Part shown: positions 41,878 through 51,351 of the stretch, one piece after another
Position numbering within the stretch: position 1 is the first letter of the stretch
Layout of the letters: each line of letters begins with the position of its first letter
Assembly: GCA_965199175.1 (NCBI GenBank)
Contig: OZ240684.1
Coordinates: forward strand, 372,001 to 436,000
Source of the DNA: G963923945 sp965199175
GTDB lineage: Bacteria > Pseudomonadota > Alphaproteobacteria > G963923945
Reading direction: 5' to 3'
Length of the DNA: 64,000 bases
The notes under the pieces: generated by a model
Seen by the model: the letters and a program-made list of their open reading frames with translations, nothing else
The model's database searches: none
What the model was told of the DNA's origin: nothing
Program-made: the position numbers and the translations under genes

Positions 41878-43287
41878 ATGACGATCTGCCGGTCTATGAT
41901 CTTGTCAGTATTGTTGCTGGCGATGATGAGCTTTGCCGCGCATGCCGCGACCTTTGTTGTCACCAGCAATGCTGATACGGGTGATGGCTCCTTTCGTGCG
42001 GCACTGGTTGCTGCTTCTAAGGTTGGTGGTGATCATGTCGTTATCATTGAAACCCCAGGTGATATCGCCATTGATTCGCCTCTCAGCTATACCGGTACCG
42101 GATCGCTTTCTGTCTATGGCAACGGGCAGATGATTACTGCGACAGGCAATCATACTCTTTTTGAAGCAACTCAGGGAGCCGATCTGACTGTGAACAATCT
42201 TGGCTTTCAGGGGCCAGGTGGCTTTAGCATCCAGAATCGTGGTGATGCTGGTGGTTCTGCTGGTGGAAAGGCGATTTTTATTGATGTGCGTGACGACCAG
42301 ACGGGCCTTGTCAATCTGACACTCAATCACGTAACAGTTGCAGATGTTGCCAATCATGGCATCCATGTTTCGGACTGTAATCTTGCTGATGACTGTGGCA
42401 GTGATGGTCCCGGTGAGGGTTCGCAAGCGTCAATCGCGGTTTATCTGAACACTGTCTCGGTCAGGAATGTTGGTCAGGGGCGTTTCGATGCTGACGGGCT
42501 TCGGATTGATGAGCGGGGAGAAGGCAGTGTCCATGCGGTTATTCACGCCTCTTCTTTTTCTGGTGTTGGTGCCGATGGCATTGAGATCGACGAAGGACAG
42601 GCTGGTAGCGTCATTGCTTATGTCAGTGGCTCTGCTTTTACGGATAATGGCGGCTATTGTGACCCGTTACTCCTGAAGCCATTGATGCCTGCTGTTGATG
42701 AGGGCACATTCAGGGATGGCCAGAAGAAAGAGACTGATATTCCAGGGCCGGTTACAGGTTCTCCGGATGATCGCTGCTTTGAGCGTCAGATTGACCTCTA
42801 TGATTCTGGCTATGTTGAGGAATATGAATTTGCCCTTGATCTGGATGACGGTTTCGACATTGACGAAGCTGGTCCCGGCGATTTACGGGCTGAAATCATT
42901 TCGAGTATTATTGATGGGAACCTGGATGAAGGTCTTGATTTTGATGAGGAAGATGCCGGGTCAATCACGCTGAGTATCATCGAAAGCAAATCTGTGAATA
43001 ATACTGATGATGGCTTCAAGCACTCTGAACAAGGCCAGGGTGATGTTTTCGCATATGTCCGCAACAGCACTGCTCAGGCAAATGGCAGTAAGGGTTTTGT
43101 TGTCGAGGAAGAGGATGCCGGCAATGTGGCCGTCTATGCTGATCATGTCACCGCCAGCAACAATGATGATCGTGACAAAACCGGTTTTGAGGTTGTTCAG
43201 GATGATGAGGGCAAAGGGATATTTGTCGTCAGAAGGTCTGGTATTGCTGACGGGATTGATGGTGAGGGTGTTGATATCCGCGACTGA
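41878..43287 (+). CDS. Secreted acidic right-handed beta-helix-like protein, function unknown
   Basis: 469 residues. Residues 1-23 are a clear Sec signal peptide ending AAHA, cleaved before ATFVVTSNADTGDGSFRAAL, an opening common in secreted parallel beta-helix (PbH1-type) proteins. The body has repeats of roughly 30-35 residues built on DG-hydrophobic-x-IDE-x-G-x-G (GLRIDERGEGS, GIEIDEGQAGS, GFDIDEAGPGD, GLDFDEEDAGS), giving a very acidic protein that might bind Ca2+. Four cysteines occur, in two spaced pairs. No membrane anchor or sorting signal is seen at the C-terminus. Start at the ATG at 41878, with GGAG nine bases upstream. A terminator follows. Confidence 0.75.
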   Translation: MTICRSMILSVLLLAMMSFAAHAATFVVTSNADTGDGSFRAALVAASKVGGDHVVIIETPGDIAIDSPLSYTGTGSLSVYGNGQMITATGNHTLFEATQGADLTVNNLGFQGPGGFSIQNRGDAGGSAGGKAIFIDVRDDQTGLVNLTLNHVTVADVANHGIHVSDCNLADDCGSDGPGEGSQASIAVYLNTVSVRNVGQGRFDADGLRIDERGEGSVHAVIHASSFSGVGADGIEIDEGQAGSVIAYVSGSAFTDNGGYCDPLLLKPLMPAVDEGTFRDGQKKETDIPGPVTGSPDDRCFERQIDLYDSGYVEEYEFALDLDDGFDIDEAGPGDLRAEIISSIIDGNLDEGLDFDEEDAGSITLSIIESKSVNNTDDGFKHSEQGQGDVFAYVRNSTAQANGSKGFVVEEEDAGNVAVYADHVTASNNDDRDKTGFEVVQDDEGKGIFVVRRSGIADGIDGEGVDIRD

Positions 43288-43317
43288 AGTCGCAGCAAGA
43301 CAGCGGCTTTGTGACAG

Positions 43318-43346
43318 ATCCCGGGCAAGAATGAGCCGGGATTTTT
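43318..43346 (+). terminator. Rho-independent terminator
   Basis: A stem ATCCCGG (43318-43324) pairs perfectly with CCGGGAT (43336-43342) around an 11-nt loop, followed by a run of Ts (43342-43346). It lies 30 bp after the secreted beta-helix gene. Confidence 0.75.
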
Positions 43347-43408
43347 GTATCCGGGACTATTCCCAGCAATGAAAAACAGTACCTATCGGCATTGATTTTT
43401 TTCCGATT

Positions 43409-44293
43409 TCAGGCCGCGACATTGATCAGTTGACCCAGACTGTTCAGAGGGTCCCGGTGGGCCGGTGTTTGATCTGAAAAATCCGGACCCTGACCAGAAA
43501 CGACCGGGAGTTGCGGCGGTGCGGCATCGCGCTCACTGAGAGTGTTGGCTGATACTTCGATGGCTTGATAGGCATCGGCCTGCTTGGTTTCGGCCTCATT
43601 TTCAGTGCGTTTTATCGAATTCTCCTGATCAATTTTCTGATTTTCTTCGGTTTCAAACTGGCGATACGCCTCAGCTGTTTTATCGGCAAAAGCAATACTG
43701 CGCTCATTTTCCCGCCGCAATAACAAGTCTGTCGGAAGATCAAGACGGATGGGTGAGAACGTACCAATGACGCCTCCCACAGCCCGCCCGGCCCGAATTT
43801 CCGGTTCCACGGAAAGCTCGCCGGAGCGTTGGCGGGCCACGAAATATTGAGACTGGATATCAAAGGCGAATTCATCACTCAGGCGATCACTCTCCTGAAT
43901 GAGGGGAGGGCGTGTCTGGGTCGCAGTCAGAGCAATGGGCGGTGTAGCAGCACCGTTGCGGCTGGCTAAATCACGAAGACGATCAAGCGCAGCAGCTGTA
44001 TCGCGTTGATCTGCTTCTTCGGTTTGTCCTTCGCTACGCCGTGTGATGATTTCATCTGTAACCCGTTGTTGATCAGTGGCATTTTCCTGGCGGCGGTATT
44101 CAGCCAGACGATCACTTCGGATTCGGTCGTAAGACAGCTGATCCCTGTTTGTTTGAGTGATGGATGAGGAGATTGCCTGAGTTTCTCTCCTGGTCTCAAA
44201 GCGCGCGCTATCTCCGGCTTTTTTTACTCCCTTATGAGCAATCTGGGAGGGAAAAACCGGGCCAATGCCGTATGACGAATCGATAACAGGCAT
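43409..44293 (-). CDS. Charged, probably coiled-coil protein, unknown (second gene of a pair)
   Basis: 294 residues, unrecognised. No signal peptide or membrane span. Residues 35-110 are rich in Arg, Gln, Glu and Asp, with long helical character (RLAEYRRQENATDQQRVTDE). A less charged middle holds GRAVGGVIGTFSPIRLDLPTDLL (about 170-190 in broken form), and another charged helix, about 195-245, precedes a Pro-rich end. It starts six bases after the 799-residue gene upstream, with its SD (GAGG) inside that gene's end, so the two are an operon and their products may interact. A scaffold or filament role is a guess only. Confidence 0.7.
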   Translation of the reverse strand: MPVIDSSYGIGPVFPSQIAHKGVKKAGDSARFETRRETQAISSSITQTNRDQLSYDRIRSDRLAEYRRQENATDQQRVTDEIITRRSEGQTEEADQRDTAAALDRLRDLASRNGAATPPIALTATQTRPPLIQESDRLSDEFAFDIQSQYFVARQRSGELSVEPEIRAGRAVGGVIGTFSPIRLDLPTDLLLRRENERSIAFADKTAEAYRQFETEENQKIDQENSIKRTENEAETKQADAYQAIEVSANTLSERDAAPPQLPVVSGQGPDFSDQTPAHRDPLNSLGQLINVAA

Positions 44294-44299
44294 GGTCGA

Positions 44300-46699
44300 T
44301 TAAACCTCTATTTCCAATCGGGAAGGTGATGATGCGGCAACCCTTTGGGCAGGATCACGATCCTCCGGGTCACGTTCCGGGTTATCAAAACGCTCCGATT
44401 CCAGATCACGATTGATCCTATGATCAGGGTACCGGGATTGCTCGTCAGTCTGCTCTTCGGCAGGCTGATTGAGCAGAGAGTCGGCACCAGATCTTGCGGT
44501 GTAGATTTCGGCTGCTTCGCGTTGGGCTTGTCTGTAGGCAGACAAAGCCATGCCTTCCGGGTATTGAGTTTGCTTTTCGCTCGTATTGGGTTCGGGCTGA
44601 TATTGAGTGTATCCAGGCCCGGTTACTCTTTCTGTGCCGGCCTGATGACCCTCAAAATCAATATCATCCTGTAAACCGGGAGAAGCACGGACACTCAGGC
44701 CAGAGCGTTCCTCTACAGACTGAGCCCTATCGATTGGGTTATTATCGGTGTTATCCGGATTGGTATCTGTGGCTTTACGCTCCCCGATGGGGGGGAGTTG
44801 GTCTGCCTTAAAAAGAGCAGGGTCCCGGATAGTTCTGGTCCTTCTGGTCCGGCGAATTTTCTCTTCTTCTGATGCCTGCCTTTCATTTTGATTGTCCGGG
44901 ATATGTTTCTGCTCTCTGTTTTCCTGATATGTGTAGGCGGCTTGCCGGTTTCTGGCCAGGGTATTTGGGATGTCTTCAGAAAGAGAGCGGTCCTGGATAG
45001 TCCGGCCGATTTCCTCTTCTTCTGATGCCTGCCTTTCATTTTGATTGTCGGGGATATGTTTCTGCTCTCTGTTTTCCTGATGCGTATAGGTGGCCTCACG
45101 GTTTCTGGCCAGGGTATTGGGGGTGTCCTCAACGGCAGGTTCTTCTCTGCTCTCTTTTTCCTGGAAGCGTTCTTCTTGTCTGTTTTGCTCTTGTTTGTAT
45201 TGAGGAACAGGGGGCGGGTTTTGACTGGCCTCATGATGGTCAGTCTGCACAGCTTTGGCAGCCTCAATATGTTGGTCTCTGAGCGCTTGGGAGGCTTCAA
45301 TCCGGGTGTTTCTTTCCTCCAGAAAATCAGCGACCTCACGATACGCCAGATCATCAATGTGCTGTTGTGTTTCTTCAATACGTCGCCGGTGATCCTGGTC
45401 TCTGTTGGTCCGATCCCGGCGTAAGGATTGTGCCGCTTCTTTTTCCCCGGCCCGGATATCGGCAAGACGGTCAGCGGCGATGGTTGTGTCGGTGCGATTT
45501 CTGGCAATTCGGTCTTCTGTTTGTTGGGCGATGATGCGTTGGTATCGGTCCTCATTCTGCTGAAGGGCTGCATGTTCCTGAATAGCTTCGATTTTTCGGG
45601 CCGTGAAGGCTTCGGAGGCTTCAATCCGTGCCTCTCTTTTTGCCCGGATACGGCTGGCTTCACGATACGCCAGATCATTGATGCGCTGTTGTGTATCTTC
45701 AATACGTTGCTGTCGATCCTGGTCTCTGTTGGCCTGATCCCGGCGCCGGGATTGCTCTGTTTCGTTTTTTTCGGCCTGAATATTGGAAAAACGGTCAGCA
45801 CTGGTGTTCGCATCGGCGCGGATTCGGGCGATTCGGTCTTCTATCAGAAGCGCGATTTCGCGCTGGTATCGGTTTTCTTCCTGCCGGAGGATATCAATCT
45901 CTTCGATCACCCCAGACCGGCGAGACCGCAATGCCTGAGCATTTTCAGCCTGCTCATCAAGAAGCTGTTTTTTCTCAATACGATTTTCCGATCCCACAGC
46001 TTCGCGGACTTCGCGTCGCAGAGCAAGAATGCGGTCCAATTCGTTGTTACGGCGCTGGGCAGCAGCTTCGTAGAAAGCACGTTCCTGTGGGGCTTCCTGA
46101 GGCCTGAGGCCCCCCTGATTGCCCGTGAAGCCTGTGGGGGATTGATCAAGATGGCCGGAGTTGTGCCTTGTTGCCGTCAAAGATGGTGTTAAAGACTTAG
46201 GTTCCGCCAACTTAGGTTCCGCCGACCTGGGTTCGGCCAAAGAAGAATATTTATGGGTCGGAGGCAACCGGGTTTGCAGTTCATCCTCAAAATTTGGGTT
46301 ATACCCAACCCCGGCTGGTTGTCTGGCTGCTTCATCGGCTGCATATGATGCATATGAGGATGCGGGGGGCGTATAAGTATGCAGAACGGTTTCAGGCGAT
46401 GAGGCCGGAATGGTCCGCCGCCGGGCATCGTCTTTGCTGACTTGTGCTGCCAGTCGTCGGGCTGTGGCAGCGACAGGAGTCCTTTCCAGAGAAGGCGAAA
46501 GATGACCAGCGGCTTGGTCACTGGCTCCTGAAGAGCTGATTTCATCAATGATGCGCCGGCTGGTCTGGGTCAGTAACCGGGTATATTCCAGGAATTCCCG
46601 ACGCCGGAATACGGCATCACCGGCCAGAGGGGTGGCAAGACTGCCAAGAATATTGGCGTTGATACTGGGTGGTCCAAGAGCAAACGGATTGGCAGCCAT
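44300..46699 (-). CDS. Large repeat-containing coiled-coil protein, unknown
   Basis: 799 residues, unrecognised; no signal peptide or membrane span. A neutral N-terminus (PFALGPPSINANILGSLATP) leads into a Glu/Arg/Gln-rich helical region, about 210-490. This contains two copies of a roughly 109-residue unit, each with an EDRIARxR motif, a RRDxxNRDQD motif and INDLAYRE or IDDLAYRE. A second repeat of roughly 50 residues (IPNTLARNR, ENREQKHIPDNQNERQASEE) occurs twice near 555-655, and a disordered polar C-terminus ends the protein. The composition suggests a long cytoplasmic coiled coil. Long open frames on other strands here are shadows of the repeats. The SD is weak. Confidence 0.75.
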   Translation of the reverse strand: MAANPFALGPPSINANILGSLATPLAGDAVFRRREFLEYTRLLTQTSRRIIDEISSSGASDQAAGHLSPSLERTPVAATARRLAAQVSKDDARRRTIPASSPETVLHTYTPPASSYASYAADEAARQPAGVGYNPNFEDELQTRLPPTHKYSSLAEPRSAEPKLAEPKSLTPSLTATRHNSGHLDQSPTGFTGNQGGLRPQEAPQERAFYEAAAQRRNNELDRILALRREVREAVGSENRIEKKQLLDEQAENAQALRSRRSGVIEEIDILRQEENRYQREIALLIEDRIARIRADANTSADRFSNIQAEKNETEQSRRRDQANRDQDRQQRIEDTQQRINDLAYREASRIRAKREARIEASEAFTARKIEAIQEHAALQQNEDRYQRIIAQQTEDRIARNRTDTTIAADRLADIRAGEKEAAQSLRRDRTNRDQDHRRRIEETQQHIDDLAYREVADFLEERNTRIEASQALRDQHIEAAKAVQTDHHEASQNPPPVPQYKQEQNRQEERFQEKESREEPAVEDTPNTLARNREATYTHQENREQKHIPDNQNERQASEEEEIGRTIQDRSLSEDIPNTLARNRQAAYTYQENREQKHIPDNQNERQASEEEKIRRTRRTRTIRDPALFKADQLPPIGERKATDTNPDNTDNNPIDRAQSVEERSGLSVRASPGLQDDIDFEGHQAGTERVTGPGYTQYQPEPNTSEKQTQYPEGMALSAYRQAQREAAEIYTARSGADSLLNQPAEEQTDEQSRYPDHRINRDLESERFDNPERDPEDRDPAQRVAASSPSRLEIEV

Positions 46700-46894
46700 G
46701 ATGGTTTACCGGCTATCCCCGGCCTTTCCACGGACTACATGTCGCGGTTCTTGTATCTCCCTTATTGCTTCCGGCCAGCCTTACATGGCTCTTTACAGCC
46801 GGAGCAATCAAGCTTTAATTCCTCATAAAAGGATACGCTGTTACAAAACGTAAATCAACTCTAACCTCAATCAACTCTCAGGAAACGTATTTAC

Positions 46895-46917
46895 AACCAG
46901 ACAATCATTATCTGGTT
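46895..46917 (-). terminator. Possible weak terminator of ilvD
   Basis: AACCAGA (46895-46901) pairs with TCTGGTT (46911-46917) around a 9-nt loop, overlapping the ilvD stop codon. The following minus-strand bases are AT-rich but not a true U-run, so termination would be inefficient. Confidence 0.3.
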
Positions 46918-48631
46918 AAATATCGGCGAAAATATGGCTCTCAGCAGAGGCCCCGGGATGGGTGATTGCTCCATATCTTGCCGGACCCACGGTCTGGGTA
47001 TAACGCCATAAGGCCCCGGATCGATAATCGGTCTGGCGGGGTTTCCAGGCTGCCTGACGGGTTTTCAGAACAGAGGCACTGAGTTCGACAGTTAAGGTTC
47101 CTGCCTCAGCATCGATGGCAATGATATCACCATCCTCAAGCAGGCCAATCGGGCCGCCGACTGCCGCTTCTGGCCCTACATGACCAATGCAAAAGCCCCG
47201 TGTTGCCCCGGAAAAACGGCCATCGGTAATCAGAGCAACCGTATCGCCGACCCCCTGACCGTAGAGAGCCGCTGTTGTGGACAACATCTCCCGCATTCCG
47301 GGGCCACCTCTGGGGCCTTCATAGCGGATCACAAGAACATCCCCTTCCTGATAGTCACGTCTTTCAACCGCCTTGAAGGCGTCTTCCTCACAATCAAAGC
47401 AGCGTGCAGGCCCCCGGAATTGGGTCTGATTCATCCCGGCTACCTTAACGATTGCTCCTTCCGGGGCCAGATTTCCTTTCAGCCCGACCACGCCGCCGGT
47501 CGGGGATAAAGGATGACTGGTCGGCCGGATAATATCCTGGTCAGCCGGAACGGTGACCCCGGCAAGGTTATCGGCCAGGCTTTTGCCTGTGACGGTGAGG
47601 CAGTCGCCATCAAGGTATCCCCCATCGAGAAGCGATTTGATCAAAATCGGGACGCCGCCAATTTCATATAAATCTTTGGCCACATAGCGGCCACTGGGTT
47701 TGAGATCAGCAATATACGGAGTTTCGCGGAAAATCTTAGCAACATCGAAAAGGTCAAATTCAATCCCCACCTCATTGGCAATCGCCGGCAAATGCAAGGC
47801 CGCATTGGTCGAACCGCCGGAGGCAGCAACCACACGGGCCGCATTGATCAAAGAGGCTCTGGTCACAATATCCCGCGGGCGAATATTCTTTTCCAGTAAA
47901 GCCATGACAGCCTGACCGGCTGCCTCAGCATAGGTATCCCGGGATTCATAAGGGGCTGGTGCTCCGGCTGAACCCGGCAGAGCAAGACCCATCACTTCTG
48001 AGACACAGGCCATGGTATTGGCAGTAAACTGACCGCCACATGCTCCGGCTGACGGGCAGGCTACAGCCTCCAGACAATGGAGATCATGACTCGATACTGT
48101 CCCGGCGGCATGCCCGCCTACGGCCTCAAACACATCCTGAATCGTGACATCACGTCCCTTATAGGTCCCGGGCAAGATAGAGCCGCCATACAAAAAGACC
48201 GAAGGCACATTAAGCCGCAGCATGGCCATCATGACGCCGGGCAGAGACTTGTCACAACCCGCTAAGCCGACCCAGGCATCATAGCAATGGCCGCGCATCG
48301 TTAATTCAATCGAATCAGCAATCAGATCACGCGAAGCAAGAGAACTTTTCATGCCCTGATGGCCCATAGCAATACCATCAGTGACTGTGATGGTGGTGAA
48401 TTCACGCGGCGTTCCCCGGGCGGCTTTAACCCCTTTCTTGACGGCCTGGGCCTGGCGGGAAAGAGCAATATTGCAAGGTGCCGCTTCGTTCCAGCACGTA
48501 GCCACACCAACAAAAGGCAGGGCAATGTCTTTCTCAGTAAGCCCCATCGCATAATAATATGCACGATGCGGCGCGCTTTGCGGTCCGATGCTCACATGAC
48601 GGCTGGGAAGTTTGTTTTTATCAATGGTCAT
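46916..48631 (-). CDS. ilvD: Dihydroxy-acid dehydratase
   Basis: Iron-sulfur dehydratase making the keto acids of valine, leucine and isoleucine synthesis. 571 residues. Cluster cysteines lie in VATCWNEAAPC, GLAGCDKSLPGVMMAML and CPSAGACGGQFTANTMAC; the C-terminal SDGRFSGATRG-like stretch (here TDGRFSGATRG) is present. The length fits the shorter, oxygen-stable [2Fe-2S]-type branch rather than the 616-residue E. coli form, but this is inferred. GAGGAAAG precedes the ATG. Downstream of the hydrolase gene by 83 bp. Confidence 0.95.
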   Translation of the reverse strand: MTIDKNKLPSRHVSIGPQSAPHRAYYYAMGLTEKDIALPFVGVATCWNEAAPCNIALSRQAQAVKKGVKAARGTPREFTTITVTDGIAMGHQGMKSSLASRDLIADSIELTMRGHCYDAWVGLAGCDKSLPGVMMAMLRLNVPSVFLYGGSILPGTYKGRDVTIQDVFEAVGGHAAGTVSSHDLHCLEAVACPSAGACGGQFTANTMACVSEVMGLALPGSAGAPAPYESRDTYAEAAGQAVMALLEKNIRPRDIVTRASLINAARVVAASGGSTNAALHLPAIANEVGIEFDLFDVAKIFRETPYIADLKPSGRYVAKDLYEIGGVPILIKSLLDGGYLDGDCLTVTGKSLADNLAGVTVPADQDIIRPTSHPLSPTGGVVGLKGNLAPEGAIVKVAGMNQTQFRGPARCFDCEEDAFKAVERRDYQEGDVLVIRYEGPRGGPGMREMLSTTAALYGQGVGDTVALITDGRFSGATRGFCIGHVGPEAAVGGPIGLLEDGDIIAIDAEAGTLTVELSASVLKTRQAAWKPRQTDYRSGALWRYTQTVGPARYGAITHPGASAESHIFADI

Positions 48632-48714
48632 CTGATTGTTCTTTCCTCAGCAGGCTCGAAATAAACGGCTCCCGGTATAGTCCCTGGCTCCGTTGCGATG
48701 ATTGTGGAAGGGTA

Positions 48715-49581
48715 TTATCGGGTGACGTTTGGCATATTTCGGTTTTCATGTCGCGGGTTTAATGATTCTGTGATCAAATCTGTACATAGGGTATGAAACA
48801 GGGTTGGTTGTTCAACCGGGGCAAAATGGCCACATCCGGGCAATTCCTGAGTCCGGATATGATGACGATGCAGCAGGGCCAGGGTCTGTGGGTCCCCACT
48901 ATGTTCGCCATAAAGATAGACCTTATACGCATCAGATTCCTGAAAAAATTTCAGCAGATCACCACCATCTGACCAGTCAACCAGGGAGCAGGCAGCATGA
49001 TGAAACGCCTCCGGCTGGCATTCTTGTAGGCAAAGAGCAAAATCACGTAGTCCCGACTCTGCTGATTGTGCAGCCCGGTCCCGGAGTTTGCATAATTTCT
49101 CAGCAACAAAGATATCTCGTGGAGTCCCGGCAACCCGACGGGATAATAACCCACAATCCAAATGGGTCAGATTGCCCTCAACGGTCATAAAGCTATGCGG
49201 TGTGAGGCCATAATGGGCAACAGCCAGCAAGCCGACCGCACACCCCATTGAATGGGCGATGATATGCAGGCCGGAATATGCACGATCCGATAAAAGCCGG
49301 ACGACATATGCGGCCATTTTCTCCATGCTTGCATGACCCGATGGGCAATCAGAATATGCACCATGGCCTGGTAAATCAGGAGCAAGCAGGTGAAAACCCG
49401 GGTAAAAGCCGGGGGTGGAAAAAGCTGTCGTAAAATTGCGCTTTCCGCACCCAAGCCCATGCAGGAACAGGATTAAATCCGGTGTTTCCGGGCTATGACT
49501 ATCGCCGTTTTTTCGAGTTTTGCGGTTGGTGGCTGCCCGCTCCAGAACCGGGAGACCGGGATGGTTTTGGGTTGCCTTCAT
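48715..49581 (-). CDS. Alpha/beta-fold hydrolase, substrate unknown
   Basis: 288 residues from the ATG at 49581; an in-frame TTG at 49596 would add five. After a polar N-terminus of about 35 residues, LILFLHGLGCGKRNF gives the oxyanion-hole HG, LLAPDLPGHG the next strand and turn, IIAHSMGCAVGLLA the nucleophile elbow with Ser, and LPGCGHFAPVEQP the catalytic His. No lid or signal peptide is evident, so it is probably a cytoplasmic esterase-like enzyme. It lies 57 bp after manC on the same strand. Confidence 0.82.
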   Translation of the reverse strand: MKATQNHPGLPVLERAATNRKTRKNGDSHSPETPDLILFLHGLGCGKRNFTTAFSTPGFYPGFHLLAPDLPGHGAYSDCPSGHASMEKMAAYVVRLLSDRAYSGLHIIAHSMGCAVGLLAVAHYGLTPHSFMTVEGNLTHLDCGLLSRRVAGTPRDIFVAEKLCKLRDRAAQSAESGLRDFALCLQECQPEAFHHAACSLVDWSDGGDLLKFFQESDAYKVYLYGEHSGDPQTLALLHRHHIRTQELPGCGHFAPVEQPTLFHTLCTDLITESLNPRHENRNMPNVTR

Positions 49582-49638
49582 CTGATTTAAGCGCAAGACC
49601 TGAAAGTGAAAACATCCCGGGATGGTGGGGAGGTTGGG

Positions 49639-51051
49639 TTATGGTCGCCCAAAATCGTCTTCCAGACGGATAATATCATCTTCACCGAGATACTCACCGG
49701 TCTGAACCTCGATAATCAATAAAGGTGATTCACCAGGGTTTTCCAGACGGTGACGACATCCGGCAGGCAGATATGTTGATTGATTGGGATTGAGGACCCG
49801 TACCTGGCCGTCACGCTGAACCCGGGCCTGACCGCTTACAACAACCCAATGTTCAGAGCGATGGGCGTGTTTTTGTAAAGAAAGCCGTTTGCCTGGCTTG
49901 ACCCCGATCAGTTTACATTTGTAAGACGGCCCCTGATCAAGAATTTTGTAGTAACCCCATGGTCGATCCACCCGGACATGATGTTCGCTTTCCTCGCGTC
50001 CTTTAGCGCGCATTTCATCAAAGAGATGCCGGACTTGCTGGGCTTTATCACGGGCGGTTACCAGGACAGCATCAGCGGTTTCCACAATCGTCAGCCCGTC
50101 CAGTCCCAAACCAGCGATGAGACGCCCCTGGCTACGGATGTAGCTATCTTTTACATCGCGCAGAAGTACATCACCAATCGCAACATTCCCATCACGATCC
50201 TTGTCACCGACCTGCCACAGGCAATCCCATGACCCCAGGTCACTCCAGCCCATTTCAACCGGAAGAACAGCAGCTTTTTCGGTTTTCTCCATAACCGCGA
50301 CATCGAATGCCAAAGGCTCGATCCTCTGATATTCTTCTTCACCTAAGCGCAGAAAATGAAGATCATGCCGGGATTGATGAACGGCTTGTTGACACGCGTC
50401 GAGAATGGCCGGGCAATGCTGTTTCATTTCTGCAATGATTGTCGCTGCCTGGGCGATGAATATTCCGGAATTCCAATACATTCTGCCTTCAGACAAAAGG
50501 GCACGGGCTTCCTGTTCATTTGGTTTTTCGATGAAGCGGCTGACATGGTAGCCATTTTCAAAACTGGCTATTTTCTCTCCTTGCTCGATATAGCCGTATC
50601 CCTCTTTGGGGTCTGTGGGTGGCACACCAAGGGTGATAATATATCCCTGTTCAGCAAGAATACGAGCGTCAGCAATGGTTGTCGCGAGTTTTTCCTGATC
50701 ATTGATCTGGTGATCTGAAGGGAGAATTGCAACCACTGCTTCAGCGTCCTTTTGATGCGCGAACAGAGCAGCAGAACCGACGGCAGCAGCTGTCCCCCGG
50801 GGGGCTGGTTCAACGATAATGTCGGTGCTTTTATCTGTCAGAGATTCGAGTTGTTCGGCGATGATAAAACGCCCGCTTTCGCCACATACAACGACTAAAT
50901 TATCAAAAGCCCCGGCGGTGGTCCGGCTGACAGTCGCCTGAAACAGGCTTTTCTCTGAAATCAGAGGGATGATTTGTTTTGCATACAGATTACGGGAAAG
51001 CGGCCACAACCGCGTCCCTTTTCCGCCACATAGAATAACCGGTACGAACAT
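49639..51051 (-). CDS. manC: Mannose-1-phosphate guanylyltransferase / mannose-6-phosphate isomerase
   Basis: Bifunctional enzyme (ManC/AlgA/CpsB family) supplying GDP-mannose for surface polysaccharides. 470 residues from the ATG at 51051, which has GGGAGG just upstream; the open frame runs eleven codons further but lacks an SD there. Nucleotidyltransferase motif CGGKGTRLWPLSR (residues 8-20), FIEKPN near 170, and a C-terminal cupin isomerase domain with RPWGYYKILDQG and LSLQKHAHRSEHWVVVSGQA. No polysaccharide cluster is visible beside it; the neighbours are a hydrolase gene and the large surface protein. Confidence 0.95.
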   Translation of the reverse strand: MFVPVILCGGKGTRLWPLSRNLYAKQIIPLISEKSLFQATVSRTTAGAFDNLVVVCGESGRFIIAEQLESLTDKSTDIIVEPAPRGTAAAVGSAALFAHQKDAEAVVAILPSDHQINDQEKLATTIADARILAEQGYIITLGVPPTDPKEGYGYIEQGEKIASFENGYHVSRFIEKPNEQEARALLSEGRMYWNSGIFIAQAATIIAEMKQHCPAILDACQQAVHQSRHDLHFLRLGEEEYQRIEPLAFDVAVMEKTEKAAVLPVEMGWSDLGSWDCLWQVGDKDRDGNVAIGDVLLRDVKDSYIRSQGRLIAGLGLDGLTIVETADAVLVTARDKAQQVRHLFDEMRAKGREESEHHVRVDRPWGYYKILDQGPSYKCKLIGVKPGKRLSLQKHAHRSEHWVVVSGQARVQRDGQVRVLNPNQSTYLPAGCRHRLENPGESPLLIIEVQTGEYLGEDDIIRLEDDFGRP

Positions 51052-51351
51052 GTTCCTCCCGCCTTGGAAGATGATAACCCGCAAAAACCAACCATGGGTT
51101 CAGACAAAGCCATATACAGAAAGCCAGGCCTGGAAGTCAATCGGGCGGGAATGGTATTCAGCCGACCGGCTTTAAAATCGGGATGTTTCCCTCAATGTCT
51201 TCTGCGTGTCTTTCTGATGTTTGGTCCCTCAGCATAAACAGATTGAGACAGCGTTCAAGTGATTTAGGCGCAGTGACATTGATTGCCATTGGAAAAATTC
51301 ATGATTTCTGATGGGGGGTGTTCTGGTGAGTCGTTCTGAGAATGTCTCTGA
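51052..51351. other. Spacer between the surface protein gene and manC; palindrome at its edge
   Basis: No gene seen. A perfect 16-bp palindrome GTCTCTGATCAGAGAC (51344-51359) overlaps the stop codon of the surface protein gene and could form a 6-bp stem with a GATC loop; no U-run follows, so terminator function is doubtful. The manC promoter must lie in this spacer on the minus strand, but I see no clear pair of boxes. Confidence 0.6.

Noticed and set aside
44713..45813. 366-codon overlapping frame on the same strand inside the coiled-coil gene
   Set aside because: The product is a Pro/Lys/Arg/Thr string repeating with the host gene's repeats. One stop-free repeat unit makes all copies open, so the length is not evidence of coding.
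45428..46192. 254-codon open frame on the plus strand, antisense to the large coiled-coil gene
   Set aside because: It mirrors the repeated, Arg/Glu/Gln-coded minus-strand gene and has no SD or recognisable protein; long antisense frames are expected from such codon composition.
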